Shown: positions 55,707 through 63,140, counted from the stretch's first letter. The stretch: DNA of 64,000 bases from Candidatus Saccharimonadota bacterium (GCA_017430725.1 JAFRMK010000002.1:1-64000); one strand, 5' to 3'. Translations and numbers: made by a program. Notes: a model not told the origin generated them from the letters alone.

Positions 55707-56138
55707 ATGGCAAGTTTTAGCTGTACCTTAATTAGTGTTTTGGAGGAAATACTCGAGGAGGTGGCGCAGGATTGTCGGATCGAGGGCACCGAGTGCGAAT
55801 TAGTGATTAATTTACGCGCGCGGGTACCGAAAGATGCAGCAATACTGACATCGTGCGGCTTCCAATACTGCGCGTGGCAGATCTGCGCAAAGCGGTGGGA
55901 CGAGGAACGCCACAAGTTCCTCTTGCGCTACGCTGAGAGCTGTCACGACCACGCCCACGCAGATGAGTCGATTGACAAGGTCGGATGGTCGTCGGCCGAC
56001 ATTGCTGTTCGCTATCACATTATCACCGGCATTGACGGCGACTATTCGGTGCTGATGGCCACGTCGGCCAACGATAGCGCCACTAGCCACGACGTTTGCA
56101 AACGCCTAGAAGACTCAATTTCATTTCTCATTCCCTAA
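55707..56138 (+). CDS. Orphan small protein of unknown function
   Basis: I recognise no family for this 143-residue protein. It is soluble, acidic and cysteine/histidine-rich (six or seven Cys, several His around HDHAHADE), with no signal peptide or membrane helix. The start is clear: AAAGGGG lies 8 bases before ATG 55707. It is alone on the plus strand, with its own promoter and a terminator 7 bases after the stop. The leader matches that of the 42757 gene, but the proteins show no similarity I can see. The Cys/His content could mean metal binding; this is a guess. Confidence 0.7.
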   Translation: MASFSCTLISVLEEILEEVAQDCRIEGTECELVINLRARVPKDAAILTSCGFQYCAWQICAKRWDEERHKFLLRYAESCHDHAHADESIDKVGWSSADIAVRYHIITGIDGDYSVLMATSANDSATSHDVCKRLEDSISFLIP

Positions 56139-56144
56139 ACACGC

Positions 56145-56173
56145 AAAAAACCGAGCCTAGTTGCTCGGTTTTT
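56145..56173. terminator. Bidirectional intrinsic terminator
   Basis: ACCGAGC and GCTCGGT pair around CTAGTT, with an A-run before and a T-run after. It ends the 55707 gene on the plus strand and tRNA-Gly on the minus strand. Confidence 0.88.
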
Positions 56174-56237
56174 CTTGAGAAAAACGTATTTCGCTCCAAC
56201 GATGTACCTGATTTGTTAGTTTATACGAACAAAAAAA

Positions 56238-56313
56238 TGGTGCGGGTTAAGAGACTCTAACTCTCGACCTCTTCCTTGGCAAGGAAGCGCTCTAACAACT
56301 GAGCTAAACCCGC
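56238..56313 (-). tRNA. tRNA-Gly (anticodon GCC)
   Basis: A class I cloverleaf on the minus strand. The acceptor stem is GCGGGTT/AACCCGC, the anticodon stem CTTCC/GGAAG closes loop TTGCCAA (anticodon GCC), and CCA is encoded at 56238-56240. The T-loop region GAGAGTTAGAGTCTCT is slightly unusual. Confidence 0.93.
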
Positions 56314-56325
56314 AACTCTTTGACT

Positions 56326-56331
56326 ATTATA
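56326..56331 (-). promoter_or_regulatory. -10 of tRNA-Gly
   Basis: TATAAT on the minus strand, 12 bases before the tRNA 5' end. Confidence 0.5.
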
Positions 56332-56393
56332 GACGAAAATAGACCAGAATGCAACGCCTTGCCCCGACGGTGCGCCGGAGCAAGGCCATGCGA

Positions 56394-57062
56394 TTATTTC
56401 TTTTTCACGATTTCGGCTTCTTTGGCGTCGTCGGCTTTCTTGCTGGACTGCTTGCTGGCGCGCTTGCTGCGATTTTTTATCTCCAGGGCCTTAGTGTCGG
56501 AGGCCTCGACAATGATCGAAAGACCGTCAATCAACAGATAGAGGCCGATTACAACATTCAGGACCGCAACCGACATGGCCGGCATGGCAAAAAACAAAAA
56601 GGCCGCAACAACACGAAAAATACCATCGATAATCAGCCAATTGCAGTTTTTGATACCGATAGCGTGTAGCTGGGCGCTCCGTCCTAGCTTCGTGATGCCG
56701 GACGCCAGCAGATAAACGCCAATAATCAGCGAAAACAAGGTCAGTGCGGACTCGATTGACATCTGAAGCAAAAGCGCACCAATGAGCGCGCTGAAGATGC
56801 CACTGATGAGTTTTTCCGATGAGCGGAAAAGCGGCGGCGCCATGAAGTACTCAAAACAGCGTACTACGCCCAGACACATCACGGCGGTTGCGACAATGTA
56901 TTTCAGGGCAGCAGCGCTTTTTAGCGGCGAAAACAAAAACAAAACGCCAAGCAGGACAAAAAGCCCACCAAATACGAAACCGACCGTACGCAGCCACTGC
57001 ATGCGCTTATTCCAGCCGTTCTTGAACTCTTTGATGAGATCCCCCTCGAGGTCGATTTTCAT
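56394..57062 (-). CDS. HdeD-like (DUF308) membrane protein
   Basis: This 222-residue protein has six hydrophobic helices in paired repeats (about 23-45, 50-70, 80-100, 103-125, 140-160 and 163-185) with the DUF308/HdeD pattern (GVYLLASGITKL, IGLYLLIDGLSIIV). The tail is Lys/Ala/Asp/Glu-rich. HdeD of E. coli is linked to acid resistance; the role here is unknown. AAGGAG lies 5 bases before the ATG, and a TATAAT promoter lies about 25 bases upstream. Confidence 0.8.
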   Translation of the reverse strand: MKIDLEGDLIKEFKNGWNKRMQWLRTVGFVFGGLFVLLGVLFLFSPLKSAAALKYIVATAVMCLGVVRCFEYFMAPPLFRSSEKLISGIFSALIGALLLQMSIESALTLFSLIIGVYLLASGITKLGRSAQLHAIGIKNCNWLIIDGIFRVVAAFLFFAMPAMSVAVLNVVIGLYLLIDGLSIIVEASDTKALEIKNRSKRASKQSSKKADDAKEAEIVKKK

Positions 57063-57086
57063 AAAAACTCCTTATGCTTTTTTACT

Positions 57087-57092
57087 ATTATA
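57087..57092 (-). promoter_or_regulatory. -10 of the HdeD-like gene
   Basis: TATAAT on the minus strand, directly downstream of the tRNA-cluster terminator. Confidence 0.55.
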
Positions 57093-57094
57093 CA

Positions 57095-57124
57095 CAAAAA
57101 ATATCCCCAGGACAGGGGGTTATT
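57095..57124 (-). terminator. Intrinsic terminator of the tRNA-Leu/tRNA-Cys transcript
   Basis: On the minus strand AATAACCCC pairs with GGGGATATT around a short loop, followed by a T-run. Confidence 0.7.
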
Positions 57125-57149
57125 GCGCGGATTCGGCGATAGATTTACC

Positions 57150-57236
57150 TGGTGGGCGAGATGGGACTCGAACCCATAATCCGGTAAAGGAAGCAGATTT
57201 TAAGTCTGCCGCGTATACCAATTCCGCCACTCGCCC
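57150..57236 (-). tRNA. tRNA-Leu (anticodon UAA)
   Basis: A class II tRNA on the minus strand. The acceptor stem is GGGCGAG/CTCGCCC, the anticodon stem GCAGA/TCTGC closes loop CTTAAAA (anticodon TAA), a long variable arm follows, the T-loop is GTTCGAGTC, and CCA is encoded at 57150-57152. It follows tRNA-Cys on one transcript. Confidence 0.95.
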
Positions 57237-57245
57237 AAGGCAATC

Positions 57246-57319
57246 TGGAGGCGCGTACCAGAGTTGCACTGGTCTAGGAGGTTTTGCAGACCTCTGCGTA
57301 ACTGCTCCGCCAACGCGCC
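57246..57319 (-). tRNA. tRNA-Cys (anticodon GCA)
   Basis: A class I cloverleaf on the minus strand. The acceptor stem is GGCGCGT/ACGCGCC, the anticodon stem GAGGT/ACCTC closes loop CTGCAAA (anticodon GCA), the discriminator base is T, and CCA is encoded at 57246-57248. Confidence 0.93.
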
Positions 57320-57324
57320 GTGAT

Positions 57325-57336
57325 GGTATTATACCA
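57325..57336. promoter_or_regulatory. Palindromic bidirectional -10 between tRNA-Cys and a candidate ncRNA
   Basis: The palindrome GGTATTATACC gives TGG-TATAAT on the minus strand (for tRNA-Cys/tRNA-Leu, hexamer 57328-57333) and TGG-TATTAT on the plus strand (hexamer 57327-57332). Confidence 0.5.
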
Positions 57337-57343
57337 CGCTAAA

Positions 57344-57376
57344 GCGAAATACCCAGTCGTTAGACTGGGCTTCCCA
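57344..57376 (-). repeat. IS200/IS605-end-like palindrome (possible relic)
   Basis: On the minus strand the hairpin reads GGGAAGCCCAGTC, loop TAAC, GACTGGGTATTTCGC. This resembles the GAAGCCC...GGGTAnTTCnC palindrome at ends of IS200/IS605-family elements. No tnpA or tnpB is nearby, so at most it is a solo end. Confidence 0.3.
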
Positions 57377-57412
57377 ATAAGTATATCGCAGTTTTTTACA
57401 GTCCATCGAACC

Positions 57413-57440
57413 GTGAAGCTCACACTTCACTTTTTATTTT
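57413..57440 (+). terminator. Orphan intrinsic terminator
   Basis: GTGAAG and CTTCAC pair around CTCACA, followed by TTTTTATTTT on the plus strand. There is no annotated gene upstream on that strand. Confidence 0.65.
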
Positions 57441-57569
57441 AACGTATGCGTTTTGGCGTCAATATTGATTTTTCACGTTTTTGTGTATTAGTATCTGATA
57501 GAATAACAGAGGTCATGCTGCAAAAATCCTTGACATTTAGAATTTTTATCGTGAAATAATATACAGCAC

Positions 57570-57598
57570 TTGCCCTGTTTTGCCGACCATATTAAAAT
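57570..57598 (+). promoter_or_regulatory. Promoter of the superoxide reductase operon
   Basis: TTGCCC (57570-57575), a 17-base spacer, and TAAAAT (57593-57598), with AGGAGG at 57615-57620. A separate TTGACA at 57530-57535 has poor -10 spacing (about 19-21) and might be an alternative. Confidence 0.55.
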
Positions 57599-57623
57599 GT
57601 AGTTAAGCAGAAATAGGAGGTTT

Positions 57624-58019
57624 ATGCAGGACAAGCAAGAGGGCTTAAAATTTTACCGTTGCAATACTTGCGGAAATTTATTTTTGGTGATGGTTGACCC
57701 GGACGTAATTCCAACCTGTTGTGGGTCAGGTATGCATATTTTGCTACCGAATAACAACGACGAATGCGCCACGAAGCATGCACCGATTATTGAATGCGAC
57801 GGCAATCGCACCATCGTGCGCGTCGGCATGCAGCTTCACCCCATGGAGCCAGAACACCGAATCGAATGGATTGCGCTGACTGACGGCGAGCGAGTCGAGA
57901 TTCGCAAATTGGGCCTGACTACTAGGCCGGAGGTCGAGTTTGCCATGACAGACAAAAAGTGCCGCTTGCGCGCATATGCTTTTTGCAATATTCACGGTTT
58001 ATGGGAAAGCGAGAAATAA
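57624..58019 (+). CDS. dfx: Superoxide reductase (desulfoferrodoxin)
   Basis: This 131-residue iron protein reduces superoxide to peroxide. The N-terminal desulforedoxin site has C13, C16, C32 and C33 (CNTCG, CCGSG). The catalytic iron ligands are H52 (KHAPIIE), H72 and H78 (HPMEPEHRIEWI), C121 and H124 (FCNIHGLW). The catalytic Lys is kept (K51), but the neighbouring Glu of the EKH motif is Thr. It is first in a three-gene run with an intramembrane CPTC protein and a DsbA-like protein, which overlap each other. No rubredoxin donor is adjacent. The AGGAGG site fixes the ATG at 57624. Confidence 0.95.
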   Translation: MQDKQEGLKFYRCNTCGNLFLVMVDPDVIPTCCGSGMHILLPNNNDECATKHAPIIECDGNRTIVRVGMQLHPMEPEHRIEWIALTDGERVEIRKLGLTTRPEVEFAMTDKKCRLRAYAFCNIHGLWESEK

Positions 58020-58621
58020 AACGCAAAATCGGCGATTATATCGATAAAGCGGGTTTTGCCGTGCGCGGCTTTCGGTATTTACTGTCGCGACCAAAATACT
58101 GCACTGCCTTTTTGTTGATAACGCTCTTGCTGCTTTACGTCTTGGCGCAACTCCAAGACGGCGGCGCGGTGTGGAAGTTATTGTTCTCGAAGTTGTCGTT
58201 CGATAGAAAACTGGCGGCGCTGGGACTGAGCCTACAGGCCGCTGGACGATGTTTTCTTAGCCTGCAGGGCTGGCTGCTGGTACTTTTGGCAATTATGCAG
58301 GCGCTGGCAATCTGTGGCATTGTTTATGCACTGCGTAACCGCGCCAAAGACCAGGCAATCAACCATGCCAGCAGCGGCAGTATCGCCAGCGTGCTCGCAA
58401 TCGTGACGCTGGGTTGCCCCACTTGCGGCATTGGATTAATGACGCCCCTGCTGACGCTTGTTGTTGGCTCGAGTGCGGCGGCACTGGCTGAGCGCATTGG
58501 CGGCTTTCTGATGATTGCGGCCTTCATTTTGCTGGCAATCACCCTAATCGAATCTGGTTATTTGATATTTGTCACACAAAGCGCAAAACAAGCAAAGGAG
58601 AAACATGCAAAAAATCATTAG
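58001..58621 (+). CDS. Membrane protein with intramembrane CPTC motif
   Basis: I recognise no named family for this 206-residue protein. A basic N-terminus (1-30) is followed by four hydrophobic segments (about 34-50, 90-112, 128-158 and 166-190). The third contains TLGCPTCGIGLMTPLL, a CPTC motif (139-142) placed in a helix, with Gly and Pro around it. This is suggestive of a thiol electron carrier such as the DsbD/CcdA or VKOR kinds, without matching them. The ATG at 58001 overlaps the reductase end by 19 bases; a GTG 14 codons earlier is less likely. The DsbA-like gene overlaps its end by 17 bases. Confidence 0.6.
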   Translation: MGKREIKRKIGDYIDKAGFAVRGFRYLLSRPKYCTAFLLITLLLLYVLAQLQDGGAVWKLLFSKLSFDRKLAALGLSLQAAGRCFLSLQGWLLVLLAIMQALAICGIVYALRNRAKDQAINHASSGSIASVLAIVTLGCPTCGIGLMTPLLTLVVGSSAAALAERIGGFLMIAAFILLAITLIESGYLIFVTQSAKQAKEKHAKNH

Positions 58622-59342
58622 AATTATTGCCGGCCTATTGGTAGGCGGACTATTTATCGCACTCATCGTCAGCAGTACCGTCAGCAGCAACGAGAACGCC
58701 CGCAAGGCCTGGAACGACAATATGACACTGGGCGACCGCGAAACAGCCGAAAACGTCTTCTATGACTACACCGACATTATGTGCCCATATTGCGACAAAT
58801 TTGCCAACGCCGTCGCGGCGCATTTTGACGAGTTCACCGAAGATTACATCAAGGATAAAAAGGTCTACTTCGAGCTACGCCTGACTGATATGCTCTATGT
58901 TGCACACAAAGACGAAGGTGAAGGCGCCCAAAACAGCCGAAATGCCGGGTTGGCCGCCTATTGCGCTGCCGACCAAAATAAATTCTGGGAATACTATCAC
59001 GAGATTCTGCATAAACTGTACGAAGATTATCACTCTAAGGGCATCGGCGTTGACCGCAACTCCGAGGCAATTCCTAAACTTGAGGAAGAATACTTTATCT
59101 CCGTCGGCAAGCATATCGACGGCCTGGAATATGACCGATTCGCCGACTGCACGAAGAATGCCGAAAAAGCCAACGAGCTGGACCGTAACACGCAAAAAGC
59201 GATGAATATCACGCCCGGCGGCGTGCCGTATTTCGTATTCAATAAATATACCGCCAACGGTTTCCAGGGAAAATGGGACGCCGAGAACTACGACTGGGAA
59301 CAGGCCAAGTTGCTGCTTGATGCCGGATTGGCAGAAAAATAA
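58605..59342 (+). CDS. DsbA-family thioredoxin-fold protein, membrane-anchored
   Basis: This 245-residue protein has an N-terminal hydrophobic anchor (about 5-23) followed by a DsbA-like domain with CPYC (60-63, in DIMCPYCDKFANAV), a helical insertion, and cis-Pro in GGVPYFVFNKY (about 204-214). It probably forms or shuffles disulfides in exported proteins. AAAGGAG lies 5 bases before ATG 58605. It is the last gene of the superoxide reductase / CPTC / DsbA run, and the partner that reoxidises or reduces it could be the CPTC protein (inference). It ends close to a minus-strand terminator. Confidence 0.9.
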   Translation: MQKIIRIIAGLLVGGLFIALIVSSTVSSNENARKAWNDNMTLGDRETAENVFYDYTDIMCPYCDKFANAVAAHFDEFTEDYIKDKKVYFELRLTDMLYVAHKDEGEGAQNSRNAGLAAYCAADQNKFWEYYHEILHKLYEDYHSKGIGVDRNSEAIPKLEEEYFISVGKHIDGLEYDRFADCTKNAEKANELDRNTQKAMNITPGGVPYFVFNKYTANGFQGKWDAENYDWEQAKLLLDAGLAEK

Positions 59343-59348
59343 TTAGAC

Positions 59349-59382
59349 TAAAAAGCACGGCCGCCGTAATTGGCGACCGTGC
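59349..59382 (-). terminator. Intrinsic terminator of the stomatin-like gene
   Basis: On the minus strand GCACGGTCGCC pairs with GGCGGCCGTGC (one G-T pair) around AATTAC, followed by TTTTTA. It separates the convergent DsbA-like and stomatin-like genes. Confidence 0.88.
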
Positions 59383-59402
59383 AGGCTGTCAGAAAACGCG
59401 TA

Positions 59403-60140
59403 TTAGACTCGTTTTTTGAGAGCCTCTTGCAACTCGTTCGGCAGCACGATGACCGTCTTCTGGGACGGGTCGGAAGAAATCTTCTCCAAAGTCTGCAGCG
59501 TACGAATCTGGATACCACCCGGCGTACCGGCCAACAGGCTGGCAGCCTCAGCAACGGCCTGAGCGGCGGATTTCTCACCGTCTGCGACAATGATGGCGGC
59601 GCGGCGCTCACGCTCGGCCTCGGCCTGCTTGGCCATGGCGCGTTTCATATCGGCCGGCAATTCGATGTTTTGCAGTTTCACGTTCTCAATATCGATACCC
59701 CACTTGTCAGTCTCTTTGTCGACAATTTCTTTGATTTGGGCGGAAATTTCATCACGCTTGCCCAGAAGCTCATCGAGCTCAAAATTACCGGTGATGTCGC
59801 GCAATGCGGCTTGGGCAAAGTTAGTCGTTGCATAAACATAGTTTGTGGTTTCAAGCAGCGCCTTGGCCGGATCAAGCACGCGGAAATAGACAATCGCGTC
59901 AACATTGACGGTGACGTTGTCTTTGGTGATGACCTCTTGTTTTGGTACGTCGATAGGCGTCGAGCGTACGTCCACACGCTTCATAGTCTGCAGATACGGT
60001 ATGATCAGCGTGATGCCTGGATTGCGCACGCCGCTGTATTTACCAAGCGTGAATACCACGCCTCGCTCGAATTGCTGGACGACACGGATGCTTGGTATCA
60101 CGACAAGAATGATTAATGTTATTAGTAGCCCTAGAATCAT
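59403..60140 (-). CDS. SPFH/Band 7 (stomatin/slipin-like) membrane protein
   Basis: This 245-residue protein has one N-terminal hydrophobic helix (about 2-20), then a Band 7 domain (about 22-170: VVQQFERGVVFTLGKYSGVRNPG, VDVRSTPIDVPKQEVITKDNVTVNVDAIVYFRVLDP) and a C-terminal coiled coil (AKQAEAERERRAAIIVADGEKSAAQA). Such proteins form membrane scaffolds and often pair with NfeD; no NfeD gene is adjacent here. GGGAG lies 4-5 bases before the ATG, with TATAAT further upstream. Confidence 0.93.
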   Translation of the reverse strand: MILGLLITLIILVVIPSIRVVQQFERGVVFTLGKYSGVRNPGITLIIPYLQTMKRVDVRSTPIDVPKQEVITKDNVTVNVDAIVYFRVLDPAKALLETTNYVYATTNFAQAALRDITGNFELDELLGKRDEISAQIKEIVDKETDKWGIDIENVKLQNIELPADMKRAMAKQAEAERERRAAIIVADGEKSAAQAVAEAASLLAGTPGGIQIRTLQTLEKISSDPSQKTVIVLPNELQEALKKRV

Positions 60141-60167
60141 TTTTCTCCCTTCTTTTTAATTAGTTCT

Positions 60168-60173
60168 ATTATA
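60168..60173 (-). promoter_or_regulatory. -10 of the stomatin-like gene
   Basis: TATAAT on the minus strand with a leader of about 20 bases containing GGGAG. Confidence 0.5.
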
Positions 60174-60204
60174 ATACGACCAGGCGAAAAAATGTAAAAT
60201 ATGT

Positions 60205-60210
60205 TATAAT
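60205..60210 (+). promoter_or_regulatory. Leaderless -10 of the 60218-rarA operon
   Basis: TATAAT on the plus strand, seven bases before ATG 60218. Confidence 0.55.
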
Positions 60211-60217
60211 ATATCTG

Positions 60218-60913
60218 ATGGGAAAACTTTTTGGGGTTGATGGTTGCACGGATATTAAACAGGTTGGAAGCCTGGGGGCGTTTTTGGCGCAAATCGCCAA
60301 AAATGGCATGCGCATCGTGCCGGGGTTCGTAATACCGGTAGCATGCAAAGCCGGCGACGGACTGAGCAACGAAATACTGCGCAGCTTCGACCAACTCGGA
60401 ACCGATGAGGTGATCTTACGAGCTTCCGTGGTTGATGATTACGATGACGGCGAAGTGCGGCGCAATGTCAAACGCCCACATCTTTTAGATGAAATCGTTG
60501 ACTTCCAGTATCACCTACAGAAAAACGGCAAAACGGCGGCAATTATTGTTCAGAAATGTCTTAATGCGGAAACAATGGGCCGCATTTATTCCATCAATCC
60601 TGCCACGCGCGATTCCGGCGAGATTTTAATTGAGGCCGATTTATGGTCGGGCAAAACCGTTCTGTCCGGCGATAGCGACAGCGACATGATTCTCATCGAC
60701 AAACGCTCGGGGGCGATTTCGATGGAGAACAAAGAAGAGGATGATATTTGTTTAAGTCTAAGCCAAATTGAGCTATTGCACGGCATGATTCGCAAGATTG
60801 ACCGATTGTGCGCTTTCCCGGCCTACGCCGAATGGGCCTTCGACCGCGGAAAACTCTACATTTTGCGACTCGGGCCGATGAGCTGGGACCTTTATGCGGA
60901 GTTTAATCAATGA
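60218..60913 (+). CDS. Phosphoenolpyruvate synthase/PPDK N-domain-like protein, stand-alone
   Basis: This 231-residue protein resembles the ATP-grasp nucleotide-binding part of PEP synthase and pyruvate phosphate dikinase: VPGFVIPV near the start, DEVILRASVVDDYDDG (like the VRSSA region), AIIVQKCLNAETMGRIYSINPATRD and GKLYILRLGP (like LYILQARP) at the end. The phosphohistidine and PEP domains are missing, and some catalytic Arg and Lys look degenerate (ILRAS for VRSS). A regulatory or RNA/antibiotic-phosphorylating role is possible; I do not assign one. It overlaps rarA by 4 bases (ATGA) and is leaderless. Confidence 0.65.
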   Translation: MGKLFGVDGCTDIKQVGSLGAFLAQIAKNGMRIVPGFVIPVACKAGDGLSNEILRSFDQLGTDEVILRASVVDDYDDGEVRRNVKRPHLLDEIVDFQYHLQKNGKTAAIIVQKCLNAETMGRIYSINPATRDSGEILIEADLWSGKTVLSGDSDSDMILIDKRSGAISMENKEEDDICLSLSQIELLHGMIRKIDRLCAFPAYAEWAFDRGKLYILRLGPMSWDLYAEFNQ

Positions 60914-62088
60914 AAACTAACCGCGTACCGCTAGCCGAACGTATGCGTCCGCAAAAGCTAAGCGACGTTTTGGGGCAAAATGAGATTATTGGCGAAGGCA
61001 AAATTCTCACCGAGATCGTGCGCCAACAGGAGCCGGTAAATATCATCTTCTGGGGGCCGCCAGGAACCGGCAAAACAACCCTGGCACGTATCTTGGCGCG
61101 AGAATTCAAAGCCGACTTTATCGAAATATCGGCGGTGACGAGCGGCAAAAAAGACGTCGAGCGGGTCGTTGAGCATGCACGTCAAAACTGGAATCTGAAA
61201 GTACGCACAGTTTTGTTTGTTGACGAGATTCATCGCTTCAATAAGGCACAGCAGGATGCCTTTTTGCCGCATGTCGAAAGCGGCCTAATCACCCTAATCG
61301 GCGCGACGACCGAAAATCCCAGTTTTGAGGTGATATCACCACTACTCAGCCGTAGCCGCGTAGTAGTACTAAAGCACCTCGCCAAGAATGATATCGTCAA
61401 GGTGCTAAAACGCGCCATTAAGGCCGAAAAAGCCAGCCGGCGGATTTCGGGAGATGCAATTGATTATCTGGCGGAGTTGTCGGGAGGCGATGCGCGCACC
61501 GCTCTGGGCGATTTGGAATTGGCACTCAGCCTGAGCGACAAGATTGGCATAAAAGAGGTCAAAGAGGCGGCGGGACGCAAGTTGCCAGGCTATGACAAAA
61601 GGGGCGATGCACATTATGACAATATCTCGGCCTTCATCAAATCAATGCGTGGCGGTGACGCCGATGCGGCGCTGTATTACTTGGCGCGAATGCTCAATGC
61701 CGGCGAAGACCCCAAGTTTGTCGCGCGCCGGATGGTGATTTTCGCGTCCGAAGATATTGGTCTGGCCGGAAACGGCGCACTCGGTCTGGCACTTAATGCT
61801 TTTATGGCAGTAGAGCGCATCGGGATGCCCGAAAGTGGCCTGATTCTGGCGCATGTCACAACAGCACTGGCCAAATCAAAAAAATCGCGCCAAAGTACGG
61901 ATGCGTGGTATAAGGCGCAAGATTTGGCGCGCCAAACCATGGGGCTGCCTGTTCCAATTTGGCTACGCAATGCACCGACCAAACTAATGCGTGAGCTTGG
62001 TTTTGGCAAGGGGCAGAAGTGGGAGGCTGGTTTCAAGCTCGACAAAAACTATCTGCCGGACGAGATAAAAGACGAGAAATTATTCTAG
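60910..62088 (+). CDS. rarA: Replication-associated recombination protein RarA (MgsA)
   Basis: This 392-residue AAA+ clamp-loader relative has Walker [16 protein letters not shown] (about 48-60), Walker [22 protein letters not shown], sensor [12 protein letters not shown], and the C-terminal tetramerisation domain ([20 protein letters not shown]). It acts at stalled forks. It starts inside the stop of the PEP-synthase-like gene (ATGA). Its end overlaps that of the convergent DUF167 gene by 9 bases. Confidence 0.97.
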   Translation: MKTNRVPLAERMRPQKLSDVLGQNEIIGEGKILTEIVRQQEPVNIIFWGPPGTGKTTLARILAREFKADFIEISAVTSGKKDVERVVEHARQNWNLKVRTVLFVDEIHRFNKAQQDAFLPHVESGLITLIGATTENPSFEVISPLLSRSRVVVLKHLAKNDIVKVLKRAIKAEKASRRISGDAIDYLAELSGGDARTALGDLELALSLSDKIGIKEVKEAAGRKLPGYDKRGDAHYDNISAFIKSMRGGDADAALYYLARMLNAGEDPKFVARRMVIFASEDIGLAGNGALGLALNAFMAVERIGMPESGLILAHVTTALAKSKKSRQSTDAWYKAQDLARQTMGLPVPIWLRNAPTKLMRELGFGKGQKWEAGFKLDKNYLPDEIKDEKLF

Positions 62089-62304
62089 TATCTCAACCAC
62101 TTTTTGACGTGCTCTAGCGCCCTGAACGACCTGGATGCGACTTTTGGGAACATGCAACTCGTCAGATAAGAGCTCAACGAGCGCTTGATTGGCTAGCCCA
62201 TCGTGCGCTCTTGCCTGCAGAAAGGCGACATAACTGCCGTCCGCCTGCATCTCGAGGCGAGTGGGGCTCTTGCAGCCAGGTTTCACACGGACGGATAGTT
62301 TCAT
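62080..62304 (-). CDS. DUF167 (YggU) family protein
   Basis: This 74-residue protein has the YggU fold signature MKLSVRVKPGCKS, then SYVAFLQARAHDGLANQALVELLSDELHVPKSRIQVVQGARARQKVVEI. The function is unknown across the family. I chose the ATG at 62304, which overlaps the galU stop (ATGA); an in-frame start at 62316 lies inside galU. Expected to be coexpressed with galU. Confidence 0.88.
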   Translation of the reverse strand: MKLSVRVKPGCKSPTRLEMQADGSYVAFLQARAHDGLANQALVELLSDELHVPKSRIQVVQGARARQKVVEILE

Positions 62305-63140
62305 TTTTGTCCACAAACGACCTGGTTGGCGTGGAGCCAGCCCTCCACGGAGCCGCCGTCGAGATATTCGCCCTGGATTGGCAAAACCCGAATTTTGCGA
62401 CCGGCTTTGATATGCTCAATAATTGGGTCGGTAATGAGGTATTCTTGATCTTCTGGCCCAAAATCGTGGTCTTGGCAATATTTCACAATGCGCTGGAGTA
62501 GTTTTGGCGACATGATATATTTACTGATATTTATCAGATTACTGGGGGCATCGGCCTGCTTGGGTTTTTCGTAAATTCCCGCCAAACAGCCATCGTCGAC
62601 CTTCAAAACGCCATAGCGTTCGACTTCTTCGATGGGTACCTCGGTGGCCAGCATACCCGATTCGTCGGCGCTCTGCACTGTTTCCATCAGGCGCGCCAAA
62701 TCAGAAGAGCCGTCAGCATTAAAGACGAAATCATCGCCCATCAGCACCACAGTCGGCTCGTCAATACCAAATTCAGATACCACTTGGGCGACCGGCTCGG
62801 CTGAACCGTAACGCGAATCGACGTCTTTTTGGCAGAAAAAGTGAATTTGCAGACCGTCGCGTTGAGTGTTCAGGAGCTGAACGCGGTCTGCCTTGCCGCG
62901 ACTGCTCAGATAGTCTTCAAGCTTCTGATTCTGGGCATAGTAATCCTTGATTTGCGAAAAAGGCTTTTCGTCGATTACGATATATACCTCTGAAATGCCC
63001 GCTTTGGCACAATCTTCAACGACGTAATCGACCAGCGGACGATTGCCGATGGGCAACATGGCTTTTTCGATGGTTTTAGTAATTGGTAGGCGACGCGTAC
63101 CCCAACCAGCCACAGGAATAATTGCTTTTTTGATTTGCAT
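62301..63140 (-). CDS. galU: UTP-glucose-1-phosphate uridylyltransferase
   Basis: This 279-residue nucleotidyltransferase makes UDP-glucose for envelope glycans. The N-terminal VAGWGTRRLPITKTIEKAMLPIGNRPLVDYVVEDC holds the nucleotide-binding loop (RxxPxTK-like RLPITK) and sugar-binding residues; VLMGDDFVF is the metal-binding region. The length is near the usual 290. GGAG lies 8 bases before ATG. It ends in TGA overlapping the DUF167 start and lies 26 bases after gpmI. Confidence 0.95.
   Translation of the reverse strand: MQIKKAIIPVAGWGTRRLPITKTIEKAMLPIGNRPLVDYVVEDCAKAGISEVYIVIDEKPFSQIKDYYAQNQKLEDYLSSRGKADRVQLLNTQRDGLQIHFFCQKDVDSRYGSAEPVAQVVSEFGIDEPTVVLMGDDFVFNADGSSDLARLMETVQSADESGMLATEVPIEEVERYGVLKVDDGCLAGIYEKPKQADAPSNLINISKYIMSPKLLQRIVKYCQDHDFGPEDQEYLITDPIIEHIKAGRKIRVLPIQGEYLDGGSVEGWLHANQVVCGQK

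Larger units (their letters stand above)
57339..57440 (+). ncRNA. Candidate small RNA with two hairpins and an intrinsic terminator
   Basis: A transcript from the plus-strand -10 at 57327-57332 would contain CCCAGTC/GACTGGG (57352-57369, loop GTTA) and end at GTGAAG/CTTCAC followed by TTTTTATTTT (57413-57440). No protein-coding frame is evident. The terminator has no other plus-strand transcript to serve. It fills the first part of the roughly 300-base gap before the superoxide reductase gene. Confidence 0.35.

Noticed and set aside
57352-57369. The CCCAGTC/GACTGGG hairpin as a transcription terminator
   Set aside because: No T-run follows it on either strand, so it is not an intrinsic terminator.
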